From Trachelipus rathkii (taxonomy: Eukaryota > Arthropoda > Malacostraca > Isopoda > Trachelipodidae), in contig JABUQX010002262.1 of the NCBI GenBank assembly GCA_015478945.1, positions 15,001 through 32,500 on the forward strand: DNA of 17,500 nucleotides, written 5' to 3'. The notes below the pieces were generated by a model. It was not told the DNA's origin. It worked only from the letters and a program-made list of their open reading frames with translations, and did no database searches. The position numbers and the translations under genes are program-made. The first letter of the stretch is position 1; every line of letters begins with the position of its first letter. This document shows positions 9,137 through 17,500 of this stretch, one piece after another.

Positions 9137-9470
9137 AATGAAAAGCATTTGAATTTAATATATAAAATTATAACTTCGTTTCATATTCTTTTCTTTAGTT
9201 CAGAAATTGGTTTCCACCTTTTAAGTATCTTTATATTTATGAAGCGTAGCGGCCTTTATGGTCAGATGATTTGATTAAAAATCTATATTGTCAATCAAAA
9301 CATTTATCTAAAGACACACATGTTCTAAATGATCACACGAGAATTTACATGCACATACATATACAATACATGAATATATGATCAGCTTTGCATATAAATT
9401 TTGAGAAAAATAAATTGAACTTGATCCGATTCCTTTTATTGATTTAATAAGTAGTAATTGCTTTTAATTG

Positions 9471-9989
9471 GTTTATGTGATCTTGAAATTTTTGAAACTT
9501 ATTTGTGATGAATTAATGAAAATTGAAAAAATTTACATACAACTATGTTGAGTATAAGATTTTTGTGAAAATGTTTATAAAGGTACACTACTCCTTGCAA
9601 TATTTGATGACTTGTACATTTTAATTAGCATAATATATATATATAAATTACACGTTTACAATTTGATAAGTGCAATATAATTGTATTAAAAATATATATT
9701 AAATATAAACAGCTTATCAAGGTGTAGTTGAAACCCTACCCTCTCACCTGATTAGTCATCCTGAAAAGAAAAAAGGTTTATTTTCAAAATCTCAATACGA
9801 ATCATCTAAATCACATTGTGCATATTTATCTAATATAAATCTTCTCAATAGAAATATTATTCTCTAACTCTTTCTCCTAATTCTTGCTTTTTTTCATTAA
9901 TATCTCGGATGATGCTTTTATCCCGAGGTGCGAATGCAGCGGCCGCGTAAAACCGGAAATCCCTCCTCCTCCTTATTACTTTTCACACA
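9471..9989. other. Unmatched segment inside unit R copy C
   Basis: AT-rich sequence interrupting the alignment of copy C with A and B. It includes a small GC-rich island at about 9936-9965 (GCAGCGGCCGCGTAAAACCGG). I see no terminal repeats, coding frame or RNA gene. It could be an insertion in C, or original sequence lost from A and B. Confidence 0.5.
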
Positions 9990-10205
9990 TATACTAATGC
10001 ACAATCTACACGTACAAAACTAGGCACGACCAGCATTTCTGTCAGCATGCTCAAAGACAATAACACCCATTAAGAGAATACCCTTCAACTTGGCAGTAGG
10101 AAAGGATAGGTCTAACAGCTTATCTCAAACCTCCAAGTTCGGAGCTTATAATCAAAGCTTCTTCCTCGATTCCCCTCAATTGACTTTTTAAGCTTCGGTT
10201 GGTCG
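9990..10205 (+). repeat. Extra direct copy of part of the unit R right segment
   Basis: Matches about 11437-11645 in the same direction, with GCACAATCTACACGTACAAA, ATTTCTGTCAGCATGCTCAA and AGCTTATAATCAAAGCTTCT all in order. Copy C therefore contains this roughly 210-bp piece twice, about 1.4 kb apart. The two pieces are clearly diverged. They are not at the ends of the unit, so they do not behave as ordinary LTRs. Confidence 0.72.
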
Positions 10206-11966
10206 TTAATCTCTCTCTCTCTCTCTCTTCTCTCTCCGACGACACAAGCACAAACACACACCCCTAAACATATATACAAACACTCACATGAACAAGTGAA
10301 TTTTAATTAGAAAGATCAATTACATAATAATATAAGAATTTTAAACAGTAATCAAAAATCTAAGCCTTTGATACGGTAATTGGTGAAGCCCTAAAAATCT
10401 TCTTTGAAAGGAAGACATTTATTAAAAAAAAAAGAAAATTAAAGAATGCAACGAAAGTTTAAGTTAAAGTCATATAGTGACCCAGGGTTGTTATTAATGC
10501 ATAACATTCCAATTTATACTTTCAAAAAAGGATAATTACTAGTTTTTGGTATGCTATAATTAATAACATAAGAGTTTTATAATATTTAGAGTAAATATAA
10601 AACCGATGTAAGACCTATGAATAATGTAAAAAGCTAAGATCAACATATCTTTTACATCATATTAGGAGAAAATAGAACAAATGCAGCATAAATAGCTCAA
10701 TGCATGAACAAATTTAGAACAAATATATAATTTTTATAATGGTTTACAATATATATAATAGTTTAATACACAATAAACATATTGAACGAAATAAAGTTTA
10801 TGAACGCAAACCAAATTGGGTATAAATATGTAAAGTTTATTTCCTTCCATCTTTCATAGAAGAAACGAATCAGTGAAGAAAGTATTTACAATTTTCCTCA
10901 TCCCGAGCATTGCTCTTCTTCATCGGGGAATCCCGAGATGAGTTCCCAACTTTTAGCAATGATATACGTTTCTTCAATGGCGCTTACATTTAATGCGATT
11001 ACTTCTTCAAAGGAACGATGAAATAGAGCTTCTTTCCTTTTTAAGAGAATTTCGGTCAGGCTTTGGATTTTGATGATTTTGGAAAGGGACAGTAGAATCT
11101 CTTCACTTCTAACGTGGAAATAAAGATATAAAGGCAAAATAAATAATAGGAAAAAAAAAGAAAGTGAAGTTGTAAAAAAAGGGGAAAAATTAAAAAAAAA
11201 TTACTTACATAAGCAAAAATGAAGAGACTTGACAAAATATGATAAAAGAAGACATATTGAAGAATAAAGAAATAATAATAATTTAATGAAAAGTAATAAA
11301 AAATAAAGAAAATAAAAAATTGAATAAAATTGAATAATAAGAAATATATTAACTTACTAATTCTGTTTTTATTAATTCGAAGATGCTTTATACGAGGTGC
11401 AAATTTTATTGTATTTAATGTAAACCACTCTTTATACTTACACAATACTAAGCACAATCTACATGTACAAAACAGGCAGACAGATTTCTGAGCATGCTCA
11501 AGACAATTTAAAACGCACCCATTCACATAAATTTCAATTGCAGTAAAAAACGAAAGATATACATTGATGCTTCAAACCTCCAAGTTACGAGCTTATAATC
11601 AAAGCTTTTCTCGATGTCCCAATTGACTTTTAGTTCGTTCGTCCGTTCAACTAATTTTGTAATCTACAAAGAGAGTTCTGCAAATAAATGTTGCCAGATT
11701 CGTTTTCCAGAGGCAGCATTCCTCAGACCGACGTTTCTTAGCACTATCTGCTTCTGAACTATTCTTTTCGCTGTAATAGACATGGGTCAGTTCAATTATG
11801 GGAAATATCATTTGGAAGGGGCAATACTTTACCAGGCTTGCACAACGCAAGTTCGTAAAACTTTAGTCAATTTCTGATGTTGGCACATAGCGACTCGTTT
11901 CTCATAAAAAAAATTTAGCAAGCAAATTTTCTACCCATTCGCCATCTGCCAGAAGTTCTTGGTAAG

Positions 11967-12527
<561 letters not shown>

Positions 12528-12615
12528 AATGAAGTGCATTTGAATTTAATAAGAAGATGACTCCGTATCATATTCTTTTCTATAGTTAAGAAACTGCTTT
12601 TCACCATTTAAGTAT
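12528..12615 (+). repeat. Unit R, copy D (5' stub)
   Basis: AATGAAGTGCATTTGAATTT followed by CATATTCTTTTCTATAGTTA and CACCATTTAAGTAT matches the starts of copies B and C. The match is lost at about 12615. It shows that another unit began directly after the TA spacer of copy C. Confidence 0.7.
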
Positions 12616-12773
12616 AGTAGTATACATGAGAATACGAACCTATGCTAGAAACCACAAAACCGCAAAGGTCATAAAAGTGGACCTTTTTATCTAACCGCAA
12701 CCGCAGAACTGATAAGAAGGCGAAGAATAGAAGACTTCAAAGGGTGCCGCCGACCGAGAAAAGGTCGCATTGT
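12616..12773. other. Intervening sequence, no feature recognised
   Basis: Short GC-richer stretch between the D stub and the TTCTATA minisatellite. It includes a weak dyad, AAAGGTC...GGACCTTT (12665-12688). I see no coding or RNA feature. Confidence 0.5.
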
Positions 12774-12846
12774 TTCTAAATTCTATATTCTATATTCTAT
12801 ATATTCTATATATCTATATTCTATATTTCTATATTCTATATATTCC
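12774..12846. repeat. TTCTATA minisatellite
   Basis: Imperfect repeats of TTCTATA (7 to 10 bp spacing, with TTCTATATA variants) directly left of the 150-bp tandem repeat. Confidence 0.88.
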
Positions 12847-12860
12847 TTATTCCTAGCTTC

Positions 12861-13330
12861 TAGCACGTGCGACCTATATTGGTAAGAATACACCGGTCTT
12901 AGTGTCTATTCCTAGGTTATTGGGTAGGGGGAGTCGATTGGTGTGTATTAGAAGGTGCTAGAATGCTTCCTTCTACGAGTTATTACCCCACCCCCTTTTC
13001 TAGCCTTTTCTAGCACGTTCCGACCTATATTGTAGAATACACCGGTCTTAGTATCTACCCCTAGGTTATTGGGTACTGGAAGGAGTCGATTAGTGTAGTA
13101 TTTTGAAATTGTGCTAGGATGCTTGACCTCTAGAGTTATTACCCCACCTGCCCTTTTCTAGCCTTTTTCTAGCAATGACATGTCCTAACGTCATCGAATA
13201 CACCCGGTATTAGTGCCCTACTCCTAGGTTATAAGGTACGGGGAGTCGATTGGTGTACATTAGAAGGTGCTAGGTTGGTTCCTTCTATGAGTTAGTATCC
13301 CCACCCCCCTTTCTAACCCTTCTAGTGCGA
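12861..13330 (+). repeat. ~150-bp tandem repeat, block 1 (three units)
   Basis: Units start at TAGCACG or its variant at 12861, 13011 and 13170 (150, 159 and 153 bp), and a fourth is broken at 13323. Each contains GAATACACC, CCTAGGTTAT, GGGAGTCGATTGGTGT or close variants, then GTGCTAG, CCTTCTA, GAGTTATTACCCCACC and TTTTCTAGC. Within a unit, AATACACC and GGTGTGTATT form an inverted pair. Units differ by many small indels. No function is evident. Confidence 0.9.
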
Positions 13331-13705
13331 TATATCGTATATGCCTGAATATTTCCGATATTTGTATCGATTAGTACATATTCGACCACTGCTGAATCGA
13401 TTCTGTGGTTTACAAACGGAATCGATTCACTCTAACAGAAGTTAGTAATTAGACTTACCCTAGCCCCCGCTTTTCTAAACATTTTTGTTTTCCTTAAGCT
13501 AATGAAGTCGAAATCTTGGTGGTGACTAAGTATGTTTTGAGGTAATGCCGAGGTATTTATGGGGGCAAGAAATGAGAACAAAATGACACATCTTAGCAAA
13601 AGAGGTGTTAAGGAGTCATCGTATCTTCTTTCAAACTGGCAATATCTTCCTTTATATTGTTGGGCAAACATTGTTGTATGCAAATGTTTCAAGTCGCCTA
13701 CGTCA

Positions 13706-13732
13706 AAGGGGGGTGGGGGTCCCGCCCCCCTT
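13706..13732. repeat. GC-rich hairpin in AT-rich context
   Basis: AAGGGGGG (13706-13713) and CCCCCCTT (13725-13732) are perfect complements around a short loop that itself contains GGGGG and CCC. It is followed directly by AT-rich sequence. Confidence 0.75.
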
Positions 13733-13834
13733 AAATTTTATAAAAATGGACTTAGAAGCTGAAAATTGGTGAAGTGTATAGAAAGAATAAATGAAAATAT
13801 GAATGGCTTATGTTAAACTAATTTGCGAACCATA

Positions 13835-13905
13835 ATGGAGCGGAGCCGGAGCTGGTGGTTGCGGTGCCCGAATGGAATTCAGGCTCCTACCACATATTAG
13901 AACAA
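13835..13905 (+). repeat. GGAGCC-rich dispersed repeat, copy 1
   Basis: GGAGCGGAGCCGGAGC followed by TGGAATTCAGGCTCC and CACATATT. The same order occurs at 15245-15335, so this is a short dispersed repeat and not single-copy sequence. Confidence 0.65.
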
Positions 13906-13985
13906 ATAAGGTGTCTACATATATGTTTTCAATGGTGTAGAACTCATTTTTGAGGGTTTCAGTTGGCCTAGCTGGTTCTAGCTTC

Positions 13986-14280
13986 TAGCACGACATGTCC
14001 TACATCCTAGAATACACCCAATATTAGTGCCTACCCTATGTTATAAGGTACGTGGAGTCGATTGGTGTTATTAGAAGGTGTTAGGATGCTTCCTTCTACC
14101 AGTTAGTACCCAACCCTTTTCTAGCACTTCTAGCAATGACATGTCCTACGTCATAGAATACACCTAATATTAGTGTCTACCCCTATGTTTTGAGGTATGA
14201 GGATTCGATTGGTGTGTATTAGAAGTTGTTAGGATGGTTCCTTCCTTCTACGATTACCCCCCTTTAGGTCGCTTAGCCCC
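13986..14280 (+). repeat. ~150-bp tandem repeat, block 2 (two units)
   Basis: Units begin at 13986 and 14131 (145 and about 150 bp) with TAGCACGACATGTCC and TAGCAATGACATGTCC. They carry the same internal landmarks as block 1 but resemble unit 3 (13170) most, sharing ACATGTCC. The array ends in a C-rich stretch at about 14255-14284. Confidence 0.9.
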
Positions 14281-14285
14281 CCTTT

Positions 14286-14353
14286 TGATGTTTTTGCCTT
14301 GATATTTCGGTCTTGGCCTTGATATTTTTCGGCCTTGATACCGTATCAAGGCC
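14286..14353. repeat. CCTTGATATTTCGG repeats ending in a perfect palindrome
   Basis: Three spaced copies of CCTTGATA lead into the palindrome GGCCTTGATA-CCG-TATCAAGGCC (14331-14353; 10-bp perfect arms). A related pair of GTAGGTATCTG words follows at 14412 and 14469. No terminator-like T run follows the palindrome. Confidence 0.75.
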
Positions 14354-14535
14354 TGAAATTGACCTTTCAAAAAGTTCGTGAGGGATAAGTGAGATTAAGT
14401 CCGAGGCACTATGTAGGTATCTGACGGCAGTACCTGTTTGTAATGGGAACTGTCCTAACATGAGTCATGTAGGTATCTGCCCCTAACTTAAATCCCCGTA
14501 TGTTACTGTCCTAACCTCACAACTACACCTAACAT

Positions 14536-14966
14536 TACACACACACCCACACACAACACACCAAAACAAACACATACACACACGCCTAGGCTACTATACA
14601 CACACACACACACACCAGCACACACACACATTACGCGCAATCGCTAGGCTACTTATACACACACGCACACCCGATGGCTACTTATACACACATACACCCA
14701 CCCATAGACACTTAAGCTCACACATATACCTACACCATACACACACACACACATCACACACACACACACACACACTATGAACACTTATACCCACATACAC
14801 ACACCCATAGACACACTTACACGCACCCATAGACACTTACACTCACCCATAAGAAAACTTACCTCACACCGCATAACACTTACATCATAACCTCAGCCAC
14901 ACAACACACACAAACACACACACAACACACACACACACACATACACACACACCACACACTCACATA
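14536..14966. repeat. (CA)n-rich region with embedded minisatellite
   Basis: CA microsatellite mixed with longer units such as CACCCATAGACACTTACAC (several near copies, 14695-14855) and GGCTACTTATACACACA (two copies, about 14646-14695). Composition is strand-biased toward A and C throughout. Confidence 0.93.
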
Positions 14967-15092
14967 TTTTGATGCCTCCACTTTGATGCCTCAGCTTTGA
15001 ATGCTTCAATTTGATACCTCAGCTTTGATGCCTCAACTTTGATGCCTCAGCTTTGATGACTCATCTTTGATGCCTCAGCTTTGATGACTCAA
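14967..15092 (+). repeat. 14-bp minisatellite CTTTGATGCCTCAG
   Basis: Nine consecutive units, seven of exactly 14 bp, with CAG, CAA and CAT endings alternating so that the higher-order period is nearly 28 bp. The fourth unit has lost one base and the third has gained one. Confidence 0.92.
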
Positions 15093-15105
15093 CTCTTTGT
15101 TACTG

Positions 15106-15238
15106 GAAAAAAAAGGAGGAAGAGGAGTAAGAAGAGAAGAAGAAGAAGAAGAATAAAAAAAAAGAAGAAGAAGAAGAAGAAGAAGAAGAAGATAGAAGAA
15201 GAAGAAGAAGAAGAAGAAGAAGAAAGAAGAAGAAGAAG
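15106..15238. repeat. (GAA)n trinucleotide microsatellite
   Basis: Purine tract of AAG/GAA units, with several near-pure runs separated by AAAA or TAG interruptions. Confidence 0.95.
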
Positions 15239-15244
15239 TCTCAT

Positions 15245-15335
15245 ATGACGGAGCATATGAGCCGGAGCCGGAATCGGAGTCTTGTGATGGCGGAGTCAGA
15301 CTGGAATTCTGGCTTCAGTTACATATTGAGTCAAA
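15245..15335 (+). repeat. GGAGCC-rich dispersed repeat, copy 2
   Basis: GAGCCGGAGCCGGAATCGGAG, then TGGAATTCTGGCTTC and TACATATT, in the same order as 13835-13905. A CATATGACGGAGCATATG dyad lies at its left end. Confidence 0.65.
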
Positions 15336-15953
15336 TACCTATGTTGTACAACTGAGATATTCAAGTCAAAACTTGCACTCGACTTGTTTAATGTATGGAT
15401 ATAGTCAAGTCACCTATATGAGGAAGGATATTGTTAGTATGTTGGTATGTGTTATGTTCATGTGTATATGTGGTGTTGTGTATTTATATCGTTATATGAG
15501 TCCCGCTTAGTACAACATAGTTCTAAACATTTTTATTGGGTAATCAAACTTGTAGGTCACTTTTAACTTTATTTTATATTAAAGAACCAATAGGTTAAAT
15601 CTTCCAACTGTTAATATTCTCATTTACCACACTACTGATTAAAGTCACATTATTAGATACTTTAGAGTTATAATGGTAAAGAGTTGAGATAAAGTCTAAA
15701 AGTTATATATGCTTAAATATTTTCATAGATCGAAGGATACCGCTCAGAGTCATATGTTTATATTTTCATGTATTAAATACAAATGTTTTTTTTGAAAAAC
15801 ATTGTCTTTTGATGAAAACATTTTTGTTTTTTCGAAAAAACATTTTTTTTTTATTAAAAAAAATTTTTTTTTTGAAAACATGTTTTAAAAACATTGTTTC
15901 TAGAAAAAAAGTTGTTAAATTTCCACGAAACATGATTTTAGGGACCATAAAGC
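15336..15953. other. AT-rich sequence, no gene recognised
   Basis: About 600 bp without coding signal. From 15780 to 15910 it becomes a run of A or T homopolymers built on GAAAACATTTTT words. The 60-codon minus-strand frame here is Lys/Phe-rich low complexity and is not a gene. Confidence 0.6.
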
Positions 15954-16044
15954 AATAAAAGGCAGTAAAACACTACAGCAAAACCGCCGCCCTCCAGGGG
16001 CCCCCACCCCCACCCCCGCCCACCTCAATGTTTTTACTGCTTTA
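15954..16044. repeat. Inverted repeat enclosing a C-rich G-quadruplex motif
   Basis: Left arm AAAAGGCAGTAAAACA (15957-15972) and right arm TGTTTTTACTGCTTT (16029-16043) are nearly complementary. Between them is a strongly GC-rich stretch with CCCCCACCCCCACCCCCGCC starting at 16001, so the minus strand has four G runs in close succession. The setting resembles a small foldback element, but no target duplication is clear. Confidence 0.65.
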
Positions 16045-16214
16045 ACTGCTTAACCCTACATACTATTATAAAAAATATATGTCACTACCTATTTTTCTGT
16101 TCAATCATATACATTTGTATTTCACATTACCCTTTTTCTAAAACTTTTTAAAACAAACTTAGACTTAAATAAATATATTTTAATTTGTAACACTTAAGAG
16201 ACCTGGTGGTAGAC

Positions 16215-16218
<4 letters not shown>

Positions 16219-16251
<33 letters not shown>

Positions 16252-16302
16252 ATATTATATTATATATATATATATATAATATATATATTAATAATATATA
16301 AA
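16219..16302. repeat. (TA)n array
   Basis: TA repeat with a CATATTA interruption, ending just before the first 450-bp satellite unit. Confidence 0.93.
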
Positions 16303-16501
16303 ATATAACATTTAACAAATTTCCATACTTAACAACAGTAAAAAGTAAATAACATAACATACAAAAACGTAACATATTCACATTTTTCTTCATGATTATC
16401 TCTAACATATATGTTAATTTTACATTAACGTATAGTAATATTTAACAAGATTTATCGTATCCTAACCTAACGATTGTAATAAACTAAGAATAAATCGCAT
16501 A

Positions 16502-16637
16502 CGCACACACACACACATATGCTCTCGACACACACACACACACATACACAACACACACACACACACAACACACACATACACAACACACACACACACATAC
16601 ACACACACAACACACACACACCCACACACACACACAG
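16502..16637. repeat. (CA)n tract in satellite unit 1
   Basis: CA repeat with CAACAC and CATACA interruptions. Confidence 0.93.
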
Positions 16638-16967
16638 AGGAATATTTGGCAACGTAACAAAGTTTTTCACATTAATAAAGCTAACATAGCAATACAAGCT
16701 AAACTAAGAATATAATGTACAACGGCAACCTACTCTTTAAGACGAATAAACAGCGTACATTAACATAAAATTTACATACTTAACAGGCAGTAAAAGTAAC
16801 CCAAAATAGCATACAAAACGTAACCTATTCCACTTTTTCATGCATGTCTTTAACATATCAATGTAATTTTACATTAACATAGTAATATTTAACAAAGATT
16901 TTAAACGTAATCCTAACCAAACTATTGTAATGAACTAAGAAAAAATGACACAAAAGACAAACAACAA

Positions 16968-16970
<3 letters not shown>

Positions 16971-17003
<33 letters not shown>

Positions 17004-17080
17004 ACACACACACAACACACACACCACAGCACATACACCACACAACACACATCGTCACACACACCACACACGCGCGCGCA
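16971..17080. repeat. (CA)n tract in satellite unit 2, ending in CG repeats
   Basis: CA repeat in the same place in the second 450-bp unit, ending in ACACGCGCGCGCAGCG (a short CG run). Confidence 0.93.
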
Positions 17081-17500
17081 GCGAATATATGTTAAAGTAA
17101 CAATGTTTTTTTACATTAACATAGTAACCAACATAGAAACACCTGAACTAAGAATATAATAGAGCACAACGACAAAATTAACATACCTTAAACACGAATA
17201 AACTGTTTACATTAGCAAAGTTCCCATACTTAACATCAAAGTAAAGAGCAAACATTACATACAAAACGTAACTATTCACACTTTTTCAAGCATATCTGGG
17301 ACATATCAATGTTAATTTTTAACATTAACATGGTAATATTTGCAAGTTTATCATAACCCTGTCTAATTATCAAACTGACCAACGAATATACGATAAATGC
17401 TAACGTACCAAAGTTTTTCGCATTAACATAGTAATATTGTAAAAAAAATCATTGTTATTAAGACAGAGCAACAACCTTCTAACCTCACGTTCAAATCTAA

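Larger units (their letters stand above)
9137..11968 (+). repeat. Unit R, copy C (most complete copy)
   Basis: Both ends abut (TA)n: AATGAAAAGCATTTGAATTT on the left and AGTTCTTGGTAAGCTTA on the right. The 5' part (9137-9470) aligns with 6141-6470. About 520 bp without a match elsewhere follows (9471-9989), then a duplicated piece of the right end (9990-10205), a short CT tract, and the main right segment (about 10300-11968), which aligns with 2640-4388 of copy A. Minus-strand open frames at 11056-11526 and 11647-11850 show only partial frame agreement with the other copies, and no known protein domain was recognised. At about 2.8 kb it is the best reference for the family. Confidence 0.8.
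13331..13985. other. Non-repeat spacer between the tandem blocks
   Basis: About 650 bp without the 150-bp unit. It includes three close ATCGATT-type words (13366-13429), a GC hairpin (13706-13732) and a GGAGCC-rich piece (13835-13905). Open frames at 13432-13692 (minus) and 13559-13762 (plus) overlap each other and show no recognisable domain, so I treat them as chance frames. Confidence 0.5.
16324..17500 (+). repeat. ~450-bp tandem satellite (two full units and a partial)
   Basis: The word CATACTTAAC recurs at 16324, 16775 and 17225 (periods 451 and 450). Other landmarks keep their order: ACAAAACGTAAC, ACTTTTTCA-GCAT, CATTAACATAGTAATATTT, TAATCCTAACC or a variant, a CA tract, GAATAT, CAAAGTTTTTCACATTAA, CTAAGAATATAAT and ACGAATAAAC. 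The third unit lacks the CA tract, is about 150 bp shorter at that point, and continues past the window edge. Open frames here read through the CA tracts and are not genes. Confidence 0.9.

Noticed and set aside
11056..11526. 156-codon minus-strand open frame in unit R with Phe/Ile-rich membrane-like stretch
   Set aside because: The hydrophobic part comes from T-rich low-complexity DNA. The other copies (3378-3677 minus, 6764-7123 plus) shift frame relative to it, so no conserved protein is supported.
9990..11645. LTR retrotransposon with direct terminal repeats
   Set aside because: The two 210-bp pieces are not at the ends of the unit, are strongly diverged, and enclose no gag, protease, integrase or reverse transcriptase signal.
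14331..14353. Perfect palindrome as a rho-independent terminator
   Set aside because: No T run follows it, and the region is eukaryotic repeat DNA without an upstream gene.
14967..15092. Possible CRISPR-like array
   Set aside because: The units are contiguous 14-bp repeats without unique spacers, in a clearly eukaryotic context.
16467..17067. Cys/Val-rich minus-strand open frames suggesting a cysteine-rich peptide
   Set aside because: The Cys-Val pattern is the translation of (TG)n on the minus strand.

Overview
This is a gene-poor, AT-rich eukaryotic window built from transposable-element remnants, a large dispersed repeat family, tandem satellites and very long dinucleotide microsatellites. 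I found no intact host gene, tRNA or rRNA. The extreme density of (GA)n, (TA)n and (CA)n, together with an arthropod-style jockey-like reverse transcriptase, suggests an arthropod and perhaps a decapod crustacean such as a shrimp. That is an inference from style, not an identification.

Left part (1-2617): a decayed non-LTR (jockey-like) reverse transcriptase lies on the minus strand. Its motif order is legible but it is broken by frameshifts and stops, and the YADD box has become YANG. It ends against a (GA)n tract. A (CT)n tract follows about 400 bp later.

Middle part (about 2016-12615): a repeat family, here called unit R, dominates. Copies A (2016-4388) and C (9137-11968) run in the same direction. 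Copy B (6141-7757) starts in that direction and then switches to the inverted orientation. A 5' stub, D, lies at 12528-12615. Wherever a terminus of a unit is preserved it abuts a (TA)n array, so the family looks like head-to-tail units with TA spacers. Two other elements sit in those spacers. The first is a Penelope-like element at 4908-5933, with a GIY-YIG endonuclease remnant between inverted pLTR-like ends of about 240 bp, each carrying a hammerhead-ribozyme-like core. The second is a hAT-like non-autonomous element at 8011-8869 with CAGGGGCG termini.

Right part (12616-17500): this holds a roughly 150-bp tandem repeat in two blocks (12861-13330 and 13986-14280), a CA-rich region, a 14-bp minisatellite, a GAA tract, a GC-rich hairpin with G-quadruplex potential, and a satellite with a 450-bp period that contains (CA)n.

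The most useful observations are the Penelope-like element with paired hammerhead-like motifs, the TA-spaced unit R family with its inversion junction and one unusually conserved internal block, and the 450-bp satellite. Frameshifts in the element remnants may be true decay or, in part, long-read indel error.
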